Shown here: piece after piece, positions 16,690 through 25,271 of the stretch
Numbering within the stretch: the first letter of the stretch is position 1
Layout of the letters: the number at the start of each line of letters is the position of its first letter
Origin: Bacillus mobilis
GTDB lineage: Bacteria > Bacillota > Bacilli > Bacillales > Bacillaceae_G
Direction: 5' to 3'
Length of the DNA stretch: 64,000 nt
Assembly (NCBI RefSeq): GCF_001884045.1
Contig: NZ_MACF01000078.1
Coordinates: forward strand, 36,857 to 100,856
Notes under the pieces: generated by a model
The model's input: the letters and a program-made list of their open reading frames with translations, nothing else
What the model was told of the DNA's origin: nothing
The model's database searches: none
Translations under genes and position numbers: made by a program

Positions 16690-17031
16690 ATGTCTAATTT
16701 ACCTAATTGCCCAAAATGTAATTCAGAGTACACTTACGAAGATGGAAATCTTTTTGTTTGCCCAGAATGTGCCCATGAGTGGACTTTAGAATCAGAAACT
16801 GAAAATAGTGAAGATACAAAGGTAATTAAAGATGCAAATGGAAATGTACTAAACGATGGTGATTCTGTAACAGTCATTAAAGATCTTAAAGTAAAAGGAA
16901 CTTCATCTGTTGTAAAAATCGGTACAAAAGTAAAAAGTATTCGTTTAGTGGATGGAGACCATGATATTGATTGCAAAATTGATGGTTTTGGAGCGATGAA
17001 ATTAAAATCTGAATTTGTTAAAAAGATATAA
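16690..17031 (+). CDS. yjdM: YjdM/PhnA-family zinc-ribbon protein
   Basis: 113 aa from ATG 16690, chosen because GTGGAGGAAAT lies just before it; the upstream in-frame ATG at 16663 includes that site. The N-terminal zinc ribbon has CPKC...CPEC (C-x2-C, 18 residues, C-x2-C). The C-terminal domain ([26 protein letters not shown]...[13 protein letters not shown]) is the standard YjdM/PhnA beta domain. Once named alkylphosphonate uptake protein PhnA, the family is now considered of unknown function. It is a stand-alone gene closed by a terminator. Full-length, no oddities. Confidence 0.85.
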   Translation: MSNLPNCPKCNSEYTYEDGNLFVCPECAHEWTLESETENSEDTKVIKDANGNVLNDGDSVTVIKDLKVKGTSSVVKIGTKVKSIRLVDGDHDIDCKIDGFGAMKLKSEFVKKI

Positions 17032-17125
17032 ATGCGATTTTCATGCAACAGAACTAGTTTAATTGTTTAAAGTCAATGAATATACAACATTTTTAAGGTA
17101 GAAATGAAACAACTTTTATAATAAA

Positions 17126-17170
17126 AAGACCTCATTCATGATAAATATTCTTGAACGAGGTCTTTCTGTT
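17126..17170 (+). terminator. Rho-independent terminator
   Basis: AAAGACCTCATTCA pairs with TGAACGAGGTCTTT across an AT-rich loop, with T-rich sequence downstream. It lies 95 bp after the yjdM-like gene. The remaining 250 bp up to 17422 show no gene. Confidence 0.75.
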
Positions 17171-17421
17171 TTTTTGAACTTATTTCAACCATACCTGTGT
17201 TTTTGGGGAAAACGATGCATGAGTATGTTGGAAGTATAATAACCGAAATTACTTAATATATAGAAAAACAGTTTTTAAATTGGAAATTAGAGTCTTAGAG
17301 TGGTTTTTATGTCATTTGGTTGGCGGGACCCCGTCATGTATCTATAAAAGTAGAAAAAGGTTATGTCATGGAAATGAAATCCAGTCTATGACCCATTTTT
17401 ACACGTATCCCGGCTGAACCC

Positions 17422-17936
17422 CAAGATGACTTGAAATGTGAAGAACAACTCAAAAGCTTAGAGAAATGTAATTGTACGATGATTATCTCAGAGGAACATT
17501 CATCGGCAAAAAAAGAGTACAACTTAAAAATATGATAGATAACCTAAAGCAAGATGATAAAATTGTTGTTACAAAACTGTTCACATTAGCTGATTCAACA
17601 CGTCATCTTGTTGAGTTATTACAAGTCATTGATAATAAAGGTGCTTACATTTACTTTGTTCAAGAAGATATTGATACGAGTCATGCAAATGGGTATCATT
17701 TTGGAGATATTATAAAACATCTTGTTGATTTTCAAAGTGATGTAATTAGTGAAAAAACGAAGAAAGGCTTGTATGAAGGGAAACAAAAGGGAGTTACAGC
17801 AGGACGCCCAAGAAAACCTGATGAGAATGTAAAGCGTGCTATTGTAATGTATCAAAGTGGTAACTATAGTTTAGCTGAAATACGAGAAGAAACTGGAATC
17901 AGTAAATCTACTTTATATAGATATTTAGAAAATTAA
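17422..17936 (+). pseudogene. Frameshifted second copy of the recombinase-like gene
   Basis: Homologous to the gene at 12157 from QDDLKCEEQL to the final RYLEN. Two lesions: the first codons (MLIGYMRPY) are replaced by unrelated sequence with an in-frame stop upstream at about 17390, and one A is missing from an A run at about 17508, shifting the frame relative to the intact copy (GCAAAAAAAGAG against GCCAAAAAAAGAA). Downstream of the shift the frame is open to 17936, including KLFTLADS, so this copy shares the loss of catalytic residues. Internal re-initiation could still make the C-terminal HTH part. The two copies are in direct orientation 5.2 kb apart and could recombine. Confidence 0.8.
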
Positions 17937-17944
17937 ATCACATT

Positions 17945-17975
17945 AAGGGCCTTTGTAAAAGGCTCTTTTTATTTT
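17945..17975 (+). terminator. Rho-independent terminator
   Basis: AGGGCCTTT and AAGGCTCTTT form a stem around GTAA, followed by TTTATTTT, just after the recombinase-like pseudogene. Confidence 0.7.
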
Positions 17976-18037
17976 ATCTAGGTACAGTATGTTTACAGTA
18001 TGTAGTAACAACTAAAAAATAGAAAAAAGTGAATTAT

Positions 18038-18059
18038 TAAGTATATAACTATATACTTA
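18038..18059. promoter_or_regulatory. TAAGTA-N10-TACTTA operator (copy 1)
   Basis: TAAGTATAT and ATATACTTA form a 9-bp dyad; the core is TAAGTA-N10-TACTTA. It lies about 80 bp before the small membrane-protein gene. The identical core with the same spacing occurs before the second arsR, so this is probably an ArsR operator. Confidence 0.6.
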
Positions 18060-18135
18060 TGTTATTGTTATAGAAAAGAATTTCTAACAAATCTTTACAA
18101 AAGGGATGAAAAATTTATTAAAAGGGGAGATCTAT

Positions 18136-18327
18136 TTGATTGATCAATTATTTATTGTGGGGATTTACCTACTAATCATTTTTATGTGTACATATATCAC
18201 ATTAGAGTATCGACAGCATAAAATGAGTAAACAGTATTTTGTAGTATGGTTAGTTGCTGTTTTTTTAACAGGTCCATTCGGTTTTCTTTTATATCTGTTA
18301 TGTGGCAAGAGATACAAAGGTCTGTAA
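18136..18327 (+). CDS. Small two-helix membrane protein (PLDc_N-like), ars-linked
   Basis: 63 aa from TTG 18136. AAAGGGGAGA at 18121-18127 supports this over the in-frame ATG at 18106. Two hydrophobic helices: LFIVGIYLLIIFMCTYITL and VVWLVAVFLTGPFGFLLYLL, with a basic C-terminus (CGKRYKGL). The second helix with G-P-F-G and a closing Y-L-L-x-G-K-R resembles the PLDc_N membrane domain. A shared operator with the second arsR suggests arsenic-induced expression, an association inferred from the dyads. Function unknown. Confidence 0.6.
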   Translation: MIDQLFIVGIYLLIIFMCTYITLEYRQHKMSKQYFVVWLVAVFLTGPFGFLLYLLCGKRYKGL

Positions 18328-18389
18328 GAATACGTTGTAAAGAAGTATTGTAAAGGTTTTGTAAAGAATGAGCTTTTCGGTTGATTATA

Positions 18390-18411
18390 TAAGTAGTTAA
18401 TTATATACTTA
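18390..18411. promoter_or_regulatory. TAAGTA-N10-TACTTA operator (copy 2)
   Basis: Same core and spacing as the dyad at 18038-18059. A further partial dyad, ATAAG-N6-CTTAT, lies at 18481-18496, close to the arsR start at 18522. Together they point to autoregulation of the second arsR by a motif different from that of the first cluster. Confidence 0.6.
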
Positions 18412-18521
18412 TTTCAAGAAGGAGAGAAAATTAAAAAAGAATCTATTTAATGAATATTATGTTTAATTTTCGCTCAATATATAAGTGTATGCTTATGTAT
18501 TTATAAATAGGAGGTGTGGAT

Positions 18522-18869
18522 ATGGAAAAAACGGTTATAGAATTAACAAGAGTGTCACAGTTACTAAAGCTACTAGGAGACAAAACAAGACTAACAATAG
18601 TATCAATTCTCAAACAACGTGAATGTTGTGTCTGTGAACTTCTTGAAGTGTTTGACATGAGTCAACCTTCAATCAGTCAACATCTTCGAAAGTTAAAGGA
18701 TTTAGGCTTGGTGCAAGAAGAGCGTAGAGGTCAGTGGATTTATTATTCTTTAAATCAAACAAGTGATTTATACGCACTTTTAGAAGATATTTTAGCGCAT
18801 GTACCAGACCAAACAGAGAAAATTAAACAAATTGAGAAGAGCAATCCTACACTCCAGTGTGGTTGTTAA
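18522..18869 (+). CDS. arsR: ArsR-family arsenite repressor (second copy)
   Basis: 115 aa from ATG 18522 behind TAGGAGGTG; an in-frame GTG at 18516 overlaps that site. Winged-helix core LLKLLGDKTRLTIVSILKQRECCVCELLEVFDMSQPSISQHLRKLKDLGLV. The CCVCEL motif in the recognition helix is the arsenite site, and the C-terminus ends LQCGC, adding two thiols. It differs strongly from the first ArsR of the window. It leads the operon with acr3 and arsC. Operator candidates TAAGTA-N10-TACTTA lie upstream. Metal-dependent derepression is expected from the family. Confidence 0.9.
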   Translation: MEKTVIELTRVSQLLKLLGDKTRLTIVSILKQRECCVCELLEVFDMSQPSISQHLRKLKDLGLVQEERRGQWIYYSLNQTSDLYALLEDILAHVPDQTEKIKQIEKSNPTLQCGC

Positions 18870-18897
18870 TAAATAGTTAGAAAGGGAAGTGAGAAGG

Positions 18898-19953
18898 ATG
18901 AGCAACACGGGGAAAAAACGTCTGTCTTTCCTAGATCGATATCTAACCCTTTGGATTTTTCTTGCAATGGCAGTAGGAATTGGAGTTGGCTATATATCCC
19001 CTGGATTTGTTGAGGGCATGAATAGCTTACAAGTAGGAACAACCTCTATACCACTTGCGATTGGGTTAATTTTAATGATGTATCCTCCATTAGCAAAAGT
19101 TCGTTATGAAGAGATGGGGCGCGTTTTTAAAGATGTAAAAGTATTGGTATTATCACTTGTACAAAACTGGATTATTGGTCCTATTCTTATGTTTGCCTTG
19201 GCAATTATATTTTTACAGGATAAGCCAGAATACATGGTGGGCTTAATCATGATTGGTTTAGCTCGTTGTATTGCGATGGTTATCGTATGGAATGACTTAG
19301 CGAAAGGTGATACGGAGTATGCGGCAGGATTAGTTGCTTTTAACTCTGTATTCCAAATGTTATTTTTCTCAGTATACGCTTATGTGTTTGTAACAGTCAT
19401 TCCAGAATGGTTAGGAATTGAAGGAGCTGTTGTAGATATTACAATGGCAGAGGTTGCAAAATCAGTCTTTATTTATTTAGGAATTCCGTTCATCGCAGGA
19501 ATGTTAACACGTTTTATTTTTGTAAAAACAAAAGGGCGAGAGTGGTACGAAAAAGTATTCATTCCCAAAATCAGCCCAATTACATTAATCGCATTATTAT
19601 TTACAATTATTGTGATGTTCTCATTACAAGGTGAAGCTATTATTAGCGTACCATTCGATGTTGTACGTATTGCAATCCCATTACTGATTTATTTTGTATT
19701 AATGTTCTTTATCTCTTTCTATATGGGTAAGAAAATTGGTGCAAGTTATGGAGTATCAACAACATTAGCATTTACAGCTGGAAGTAACAACTTTGAATTA
19801 GCAATCGCTGTAGCTGTAGGTGTATTTGGAATCCAGTCTGGTGCAGCGTTTGCGGCAGTTATCGGACCTTTAGTCGAGGTGCCAGTTATGATAGCGCTTG
19901 TAAATGTAGCACTTTGGTTCCAACGTAAATACTTTCAAACACAACCAAAATAA
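18898..19953 (+). CDS. acr3: ACR3-family arsenite efflux permease
   Basis: 351 aa from ATG 18898 (AAAGGGAAG upstream). Ten hydrophobic segments; begins [23 protein letters not shown], the ACR3 start. [24 protein letters not shown] holds the conserved membrane cysteine needed for arsenite transport, and [24 protein letters not shown] is the other ACR3 signature. Often labelled ArsB in Bacillus, but this is Acr3-type. It exports As(OH)3, driven by proton motive force. With ArsA and ArsD encoded 0.5 kb downstream, ATP-linked function is possible. It lies between arsR and arsC in the classic order. Confidence 0.92.
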   Translation: MSNTGKKRLSFLDRYLTLWIFLAMAVGIGVGYISPGFVEGMNSLQVGTTSIPLAIGLILMMYPPLAKVRYEEMGRVFKDVKVLVLSLVQNWIIGPILMFALAIIFLQDKPEYMVGLIMIGLARCIAMVIVWNDLAKGDTEYAAGLVAFNSVFQMLFFSVYAYVFVTVIPEWLGIEGAVVDITMAEVAKSVFIYLGIPFIAGMLTRFIFVKTKGREWYEKVFIPKISPITLIALLFTIIVMFSLQGEAIISVPFDVVRIAIPLLIYFVLMFFISFYMGKKIGASYGVSTTLAFTAGSNNFELAIAVAVGVFGIQSGAAFAAVIGPLVEVPVMIALVNVALWFQRKYFQTQPK

Positions 19954-19979
19954 CTAATTATAATAAAGGTGGAATTATC

Positions 19980-20384
19980 ATGGAAAACAAAAAAACAATT
20001 TACTTCTTATGCACAGGAAACTCTTGTCGTAGCCAAATGGCAGAAGCTTGGGGCAAAAAATATTTAGGTGACAAATGGAATGTACTTTCTGCTGGTATTG
20101 AGGCACACGGAGTAAATCCAAATGCGATTAAAGCACTGAATGAAGTAGACATCGATATCACGGATCAAACATCTGATATTATTGATCGCGACATTTTAGA
20201 CAAAGCGGATCTTGTTGTAACGCTTTGTGGCCATGCAAATGATGTATGTCCAACAACGCCACCACATGTAAAACGAGTTCACTGGGGCTTTGATGATCCA
20301 GCTGGTCAAGAGTGGTCTGTATTCCAAAAAGTTCGTGATGAAATTGGTGAACGTATTAAAAAGTTTGCTGAAACAGGAGAATAA
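19980..20384 (+). CDS. arsC: Thioredoxin-coupled arsenate reductase
   Basis: 134 aa, low-molecular-weight phosphatase fold. The loop [15 protein letters not shown] gives nucleophile Cys11 and Arg17 (C-x5-R); Cys83 and Cys90 in [10 protein letters not shown] complete the three-cysteine relay of Bacillus and Staphylococcus ArsC (Cys10/82/89 there). It reduces arsenate to arsenite for export by Acr3 and is recycled by thioredoxin, matching the thioredoxin reductase gene downstream. Last gene before an internal terminator. Confidence 0.95.
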   Translation: MENKKTIYFLCTGNSCRSQMAEAWGKKYLGDKWNVLSAGIEAHGVNPNAIKALNEVDIDITDQTSDIIDRDILDKADLVVTLCGHANDVCPTTPPHVKRVHWGFDDPAGQEWSVFQKVRDEIGERIKKFAETGE

Positions 20385-20392
20385 TTGAAAAC

Positions 20393-20430
20393 AAAATAAG
20401 CCGAGAATTTTTTCTCGGCTTATTTTATAA
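20393..20430 (+). terminator. Terminator between arsC and arsD
   Basis: AAAATAAGCCGAGAA pairs with TTCTCGGCTTATTTT. It may set a lower level for the arsD-arsA-trxB part relative to arsR-acr3-arsC, because no obvious separate promoter lies in the short gap before arsD. Confidence 0.8.
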
Positions 20431-20449
20431 AGAAGGGGAGAAATCAGAG

Positions 20450-20809
20450 ATGAAAAAGATTGAAATTTTTGATCCTGCAATGTGTTGCTCTACCGGAGTT
20501 TGCGGCCCAAGTGTTGATTCAGAATTAATTCGTATATCAGTTGCTGTTAACAATTTGAAAAATAAAGGAATTGATGTAACTCGTTATAATCTTGCGAGTG
20601 AACCAGATGCTTTTGCTAATAACAGTGTTATTAGTCAGTTATTAATGGATAAAGGACCAGATGTGTTACCTGTAACTATAGTAGATGGAAAGATAGTAAA
20701 AGAAAGAGTTCATTTAACAAATGAAGAATTAGCACAATTAACGAATATGACGGAAGAAGAGTTAAGTCAGAAGCCAAAGATACGTTTAAATGTAAACGTA
20801 AAAAAATAG
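20450..20809 (+). CDS. arsD: ArsD arsenite metallochaperone
   Basis: 119 aa; ATG after AAGGGGAG. The N-terminus MKKIEIFDPAMCCSTGVCGPSVD has the Cys12-Cys13-Cys18 site that binds As(III) and passes it to ArsA. The fold is thioredoxin-like. The extra C-terminal Cys-Cys pairs seen in some ArsD proteins are absent, as in many Firmicutes forms. It is directly followed by arsA (18-bp gap), its functional partner. Confidence 0.92.
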   Translation: MKKIEIFDPAMCCSTGVCGPSVDSELIRISVAVNNLKNKGIDVTRYNLASEPDAFANNSVISQLLMDKGPDVLPVTIVDGKIVKERVHLTNEELAQLTNMTEEELSQKPKIRLNVNVKK

Positions 20810-20827
20810 AGAAAGAAGTGAAAGGCA

Positions 20828-22591
20828 ATGACAAACCTATTTAATCCAAGCACAATGACATTTACACCATTTCTATTCTTTACTGGTAAAGGTGGCGTAG
20901 GTAAAACATCAACCGCATGTGCAACAGCCATAACGTTAGCTGATATGGGGAAACGTGTTTTGTTAATTAGTACTGATCCCGCTTCAAATTTGCAAGACGT
21001 ATTTGAAATCGAACTAACCAATAAACCAAAAGTCATTCCTAATGTTCCGAATCTACATGTAGCTAACTTAGATCCTGAAACAGCTGCTCATGAATATAAA
21101 GAGCGTGTTGTTGGTCCATATCGTGGAAAGCTACCTGATACGGTTATTGCGACAATGGAAGAGCAATTATCCGGAGCGTGTACAGTAGAAATTGCAGCTT
21201 TTGATGAGTTTTCTACGTTACTTACAAATAAAGAATTAACATCGAAATTCGATCACATTATTTTCGATACAGCGCCAACAGGACATACGCTCCGTCTTCT
21301 TCAACTTCCAACAGCTTGGAGCGGATTCCTAGAAGAAAGTACACATGGAGCTTCTTGTCTAGGACCGTTAGCGGGACTTGGAGATAAAAAAGAATTATAT
21401 AGTCAAACTGTTGAAGCGTTATCTAATCCAAAGCAAACATCGTTAATGCTTGTGACACGTCCTGATAGTTCCCCGTTGCAAGAAGCAGAACGTGCAGCCA
21501 AAGAGTTAAAAGAAATTGGAGTTAGTAATCAATATTTGCTAGTAAATGGTGTTTTAACGAACTATGTGCAAAATGATAGTGTTTCTAAAGCATTGTTTAC
21601 AAGACAAGTACGTGCGTTAGAAAACATGACAGAAGAACTGAAAGATCTTCCAGCTTATGAAATTCCATTAGTGCCGTTTAATGTTACTGGCATAGAGAAT
21701 ATGAGAAAGTTGGTTCAACCAATAGAAAATCTTTCAATTTCAGATGAAGAACAACACAATGTTTCTATACCACCTCTTCAAAACTTGATTACAGACCTAT
21801 CTAAGACAGGAAAAAGAGTTATTTTTACAATGGGAAAAGGTGGAGTAGGAAAAACAACTGTAGCTTCAGCAATTGCAGTTGGGCTTGCTGAAAAAGGACA
21901 TCATGTACATTTAACTACAACGGATCCAGCGGCACATATTGATTATGTTATGCATGGCGAACAAGGGAATATTACGATAAGCCGTATTGATCCAAAACTA
22001 GAAGTAGAAAATTACCGTAAGGAAGTTATTGAGCAGGCGAAAGATACAGTAGATGAAGAAGGGTTAGCGTATTTAGAAGAAGATTTACGTTCTCCTTGTA
22101 CAGAGGAGATTGCGGTATTCCGTGCTTTAGCTGATATTGTTGAAAAAGCAAATGATGAAATCGTGGTAATTGATACCGCACCAACAGGTCACACATTATT
22201 GTTACTAGATGCGGCGCAAACGTATCATAAAGAAATCGCAAGATCTTCAGGTGAAGTACCGCAGTCTGTGAAAAACTTACTACCACGTCTTCGTAATCCA
22301 GAGGAAACAAGTGTTGTAATTGTAACGTTAGCAGAAGCGACACCAGTTCATGAAGCAAGTCGTCTACAAGAGGATTTAAAACGTGCAGAAATTTATCCGA
22401 AATGGTGGGTAATTAATCAAAGCTTTTATGCAACGCATACAATAGACCCAGTATTAAAGGGACGATCACAATCTGAAGTGCAATGGATTCAAGAAGTTCA
22501 AAAAGAATCAAAACATAATAGTGTGATTATTCCTTGGCAATCAGAAGATGTTATTGGATATGAAAAACTAAAAGAATTGACAGTTCAATAA
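20828..22591 (+). CDS. arsA: ArsA arsenical pump ATPase
   Basis: 587 aa, the normal two-domain length. Two P-loops: FTGKGGVGKTS at about residues 18-28 and TMGKGGVGKTT at about 334-344. Each half also has DTAPTGHT, the signal transduction motif. Metal-site cysteines occur in the halves (SGACTVEIAAF; ASCLGPL; RSPCTEEIAVF), corresponding to the three thiolates of Escherichia coli ArsA. It binds As(III) delivered by ArsD and energises efflux. Starts at ATG with GAAAGGCA upstream and is followed by trxB with a 23-bp gap. Confidence 0.95.
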   Translation: MTNLFNPSTMTFTPFLFFTGKGGVGKTSTACATAITLADMGKRVLLISTDPASNLQDVFEIELTNKPKVIPNVPNLHVANLDPETAAHEYKERVVGPYRGKLPDTVIATMEEQLSGACTVEIAAFDEFSTLLTNKELTSKFDHIIFDTAPTGHTLRLLQLPTAWSGFLEESTHGASCLGPLAGLGDKKELYSQTVEALSNPKQTSLMLVTRPDSSPLQEAERAAKELKEIGVSNQYLLVNGVLTNYVQNDSVSKALFTRQVRALENMTEELKDLPAYEIPLVPFNVTGIENMRKLVQPIENLSISDEEQHNVSIPPLQNLITDLSKTGKRVIFTMGKGGVGKTTVASAIAVGLAEKGHHVHLTTTDPAAHIDYVMHGEQGNITISRIDPKLEVENYRKEVIEQAKDTVDEEGLAYLEEDLRSPCTEEIAVFRALADIVEKANDEIVVIDTAPTGHTLLLLDAAQTYHKEIARSSGEVPQSVKNLLPRLRNPEETSVVIVTLAEATPVHEASRLQEDLKRAEIYPKWWVINQSFYATHTIDPVLKGRSQSEVQWIQEVQKESKHNSVIIPWQSEDVIGYEKLKELTVQ

Positions 22592-22614
22592 TTGTTCATT
22601 AGGAGGCATTCACA

Positions 22615-23559
22615 ATGCATAAAGTCGTTATTTTAGGAACAGGACCAGCCGGATTAACAGCAGCTATCTACTTAGCACGTGCGAATATGAATCCACTTAT
22701 TATTGAAGGAACTCAGCCGGGTGGACAATTAACTACGACAACGGATGTAGAGAACTTTCCAGGTTTCCCTGATGGTATTATGGGACCAGAGCTAATGGAC
22801 AATATGAGGAAACAAGCAGAACGATTTGGTGCAGAGTTTAAAAATGGTTGGGTAGAAAAAGTGGATGTATCTAAGCGACCATTTAAAATCACTGTAACTG
22901 GAATGGAAGAGATAGAAGCTGAATCCATTATTGTTTCTACAGGTGCTTCTGCTAAATTACTCGGGATTCCAGGAGAGAAGGAAAATATGGGTCGTGGAGT
23001 AGGAACTTGTGCAACATGTGATGGATTCTTCTATCGTGGTAAAAAAGTCATTGTAGTTGGTGGTGGAGACTCTGCAATGGAAGAAGCAAACTTCCTAACA
23101 AAGTTTGCAACAGAAGTTCATATTGTACATCGTAGAGATGAACTACGTGCATCTAAAATCATGCAAGATCGTGCAAAAGCAAACGAGAAAATTACTTGGG
23201 GATTAAATAAAACACCGATAGAAGTAATAGCAGATGGAAAAGTTACAGGTCTAAAAGTGAAAGATAACGAAACTGGTGAGGAAGAAATTATTGAAACTGA
23301 CGGTATTTTCATTGCGATTGGCCATCGTCCAAATACAGAGTTTTTAAATGGTCAAGTTAAGATAGATGAAGCTGGTTATATTGTTGTAAAACCAGGAACG
23401 ACAGAGACAAATATACCAGGAGTATTTGCATGTGGAGATGTGCAAGACCATAAGTATCGTCAAGCAATTACGGCTGCAGGAACTGGTTGTATGGCTGCAT
23501 TGGATTCCGAACGCTTCTTAGAAAATCATGCTGTGCATGATTGGAGTCAATCTTTATAA
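22615..23559 (+). CDS. trxB: Thioredoxin reductase
   Basis: 314 aa flavoprotein, full length; ATG after TTAGGAGG. FAD motif [18 protein letters not shown], redox pair Cys132-Ala-Thr-Cys135 in [15 protein letters not shown] motif [13 protein letters not shown], and C-terminal [21 protein letters not shown]. It reduces thioredoxin with NADPH and so supplies electrons to ArsC. A dedicated copy in an ars operon is a known arrangement in Bacillus. It is followed directly by the IscA-like gene. Confidence 0.92.
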   Translation: MHKVVILGTGPAGLTAAIYLARANMNPLIIEGTQPGGQLTTTTDVENFPGFPDGIMGPELMDNMRKQAERFGAEFKNGWVEKVDVSKRPFKITVTGMEEIEAESIIVSTGASAKLLGIPGEKENMGRGVGTCATCDGFFYRGKKVIVVGGGDSAMEEANFLTKFATEVHIVHRRDELRASKIMQDRAKANEKITWGLNKTPIEVIADGKVTGLKVKDNETGEEEIIETDGIFIAIGHRPNTEFLNGQVKIDEAGYIVVKPGTTETNIPGVFACGDVQDHKYRQAITAAGTGCMAALDSERFLENHAVHDWSQSL

Positions 23560-23575
23560 AACGGGGGAAGTTAAA

Positions 23576-23857
23576 ATGAATATTACAGATAAAGCAAAAG
23601 AGTTTATTGAAACTGCTATGAAAGAAAATGGTGTTACAACATTACGTTTTACATTTGATGGTGCTGGCTGCTGTGGTCCTAGCTACGGTATTAATCTAGG
23701 CGAAGCACAAGAAAATGATGTCACAGAAACAGTAAACGGTATTCAAGTTGCAATGGATCCAAAGGTTGTTGAAATTGTAAATACATTGACACTAGACTAT
23801 GTAGAAGATCAACAAGGTGCAGGCCTTGTTATTAGTGGCGGATCTAACTGCTGCTAA
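23576..23857 (+). CDS. HesB/IscA-like protein of ars operon
   Basis: 93 aa from ATG 23576 behind GGGGGAAG; the frame extends upstream into trxB but that part is not credible. Core TTLRFTFDGAGCCGPSYGINLGEA and the C-terminal GGSNCC resemble the HesB/IscA fold, but cysteine positions are GCC and NCC rather than the strict C-x40+-C-G-C of A-type carriers. Small proteins of this type occur in Bacillus ars operons. The vicinal cysteines could bind As(III) as easily as an Fe-S cluster. Co-transcribed with trxB and the phosphatase gene. Confidence 0.75.
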   Translation: MNITDKAKEFIETAMKENGVTTLRFTFDGAGCCGPSYGINLGEAQENDVTETVNGIQVAMDPKVVEIVNTLTLDYVEDQQGAGLVISGGSNCC

Positions 23858-23884
23858 AGTATAAATAAAAGGAGACTAACAAAC

Positions 23885-24313
23885 ATGACGAACTATCACG
23901 AACTTGTAAAAGGAAAAGTATATATTGGTGGAGTAGACGCTATACAAGACGCAGTAAAAAAGCATGGGATTACAGAGGTGTTTGATTTACGTGCTGGAGG
24001 AGAAGAGCCAGAAGGATTTCCAGGTGAAGCTAAGCGACATGCTTATCCAATTGTAGAGGGTGTAGAAGGGCAAGATGAATCTGTTAAAAGTGCAATTGGA
24101 GCCGTTAAAGAAGCTGTAGAACGAGGAGAAAAAGTATTTTTCCATTGCTCTGGTGGACGAAATCGTACTGGTACGGTTGCTACAGGATTATTATTAGAAT
24201 TAGGTCATGCTTCTAATGTAGAAGATGCAGAACAACAAGTAAAAACAGTTCGTTCTATTATTGCAATTAAACCAGAGTTAAAACAAGTATTACAAAACCT
24301 ATATCAACACTAA
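23885..24313 (+). CDS. Dual-specificity-type protein phosphatase of ars operon
   Basis: 142 aa; ATG after AAAGGAG. VFFHCSGGRNRTGTVATGLLLE is the P-loop of cysteine phosphatases (HC-x5-R-T), with an upstream Asp-containing stretch EVFDLRAGGEE as the possible general acid. The length fits the small DSP-like family also found fused in beta-lactamase-hydrolase-like proteins. A role in arsenic resistance is unproven; CX5R enzymes share chemistry with ArsC, so arsenate or arsenylated compounds are conceivable substrates. It ends the operon. Confidence 0.75.
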   Translation: MTNYHELVKGKVYIGGVDAIQDAVKKHGITEVFDLRAGGEEPEGFPGEAKRHAYPIVEGVEGQDESVKSAIGAVKEAVERGEKVFFHCSGGRNRTGTVATGLLLELGHASNVEDAEQQVKTVRSIIAIKPELKQVLQNLYQH

Positions 24314-24316
24314 GAG

Positions 24317-24353
24317 TGAAACGGATATTTTTTATAAAATATCCGTTTTTTTA
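24317..24353 (+). terminator. Terminator of the second ars cluster
   Basis: AAACGGATATTTT pairs with AAAATATCCGTTT and is followed by TTTT. It separates cargo from the transposition genes. Confidence 0.8.
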
Positions 24354-24431
24354 TAAACAAGAATATGTATTGTACGCATAAAAATATCCGATAATGGAAA
24401 TGATAAAAATTTTTTAAGAGGGGATATGTAA

Positions 24432-25271
24432 ATGGCAAAGCGTAAAAATGATTGGACGGAAAAGAAAATAGAGAAGTATATAAAAGAAGGCAGAGGACAA
24501 GGGGAGTTAAATAACTATAAACCCTGGTTAACGATACAAAATGTATCTTCAACGGGGAATAGCTCTCGTATAATGGGGTGGAAAACTAATAGGAGACATG
24601 AGTTTCTGTCGGATTTAGAGAGGGATTACTTTTTTATATTAGAATGGATAGAAGAAGTTATTGATATTCGTGAACAATTTCCATTAAATCGAGAATTGAC
24701 ATATAAAATTGCTGAAGAAAAAGGGATACATCATCCTATTTGTAAAGGAACTGAAACGTTAATAGTTCTGACAACAGATTTTTTCCTGACGGTTCGAGAC
24801 GGAAAAGAAATTAAATATATTGCTAGGACTATAAAGCCTAGTAGTGAATTAGAAAATGAAAGGGTAATTGAAAAGTTTGAGATAGAAAGAGAATATTGGG
24901 AAAGGAAAGGAATCGATTGGGGAGTTGTAACAGAAAAGGATATTCCCGATACGATGAGTCAGAATATTTCGTGGATTCATAACCATTATTATCTCGAAGA
25001 AATTGAGGATGAAACTTTTGTGAAATTCTTTTTTAGTTACTTAATGACGTTTCAAAATGTGGATAAGAGCTTTATAGAAATCTGCAATGAGTTTGAAGAA
25101 CAGTATAATTTGGAACAAGGTTCGTCAATTAATTATTTTAAATATTTAGTAGCTAGAAAGTTAATTTCTGTAGATATCAATACGCAAAAATTAAATATGC
25201 GAGGTTTACATATAAGCGAACTAGCTTTTAGTGAAAGGGGCGATGAGAATTTTGATTACGCTATCAGTTAA
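24432..25271 (+). CDS. tnsA: Transposase endonuclease subunit TnsA
   Basis: 279 aa; ATG after GAGGGGATATGTAA. Catalytic residues of the restriction-like fold are in place: Glu63 in SDLERDYF, Asp116 in VLTTDFFLTV and Lys135 in ARTIKPS, against Glu63, Asp114 and Lys132 in Tn7 TnsA. The C-terminal helical domain contacts TnsC in Tn7. TnsA cuts the 5' strands at the transposon ends, giving cut-and-paste movement with TnsB. It overlaps tnsB by 29 bp. First gene of the transposition operon. Confidence 0.92.
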   Translation: MAKRKNDWTEKKIEKYIKEGRGQGELNNYKPWLTIQNVSSTGNSSRIMGWKTNRRHEFLSDLERDYFFILEWIEEVIDIREQFPLNRELTYKIAEEKGIHHPICKGTETLIVLTTDFFLTVRDGKEIKYIARTIKPSSELENERVIEKFEIEREYWERKGIDWGVVTEKDIPDTMSQNISWIHNHYYLEEIEDETFVKFFFSYLMTFQNVDKSFIEICNEFEEQYNLEQGSSINYFKYLVARKLISVDINTQKLNMRGLHISELAFSERGDENFDYAIS

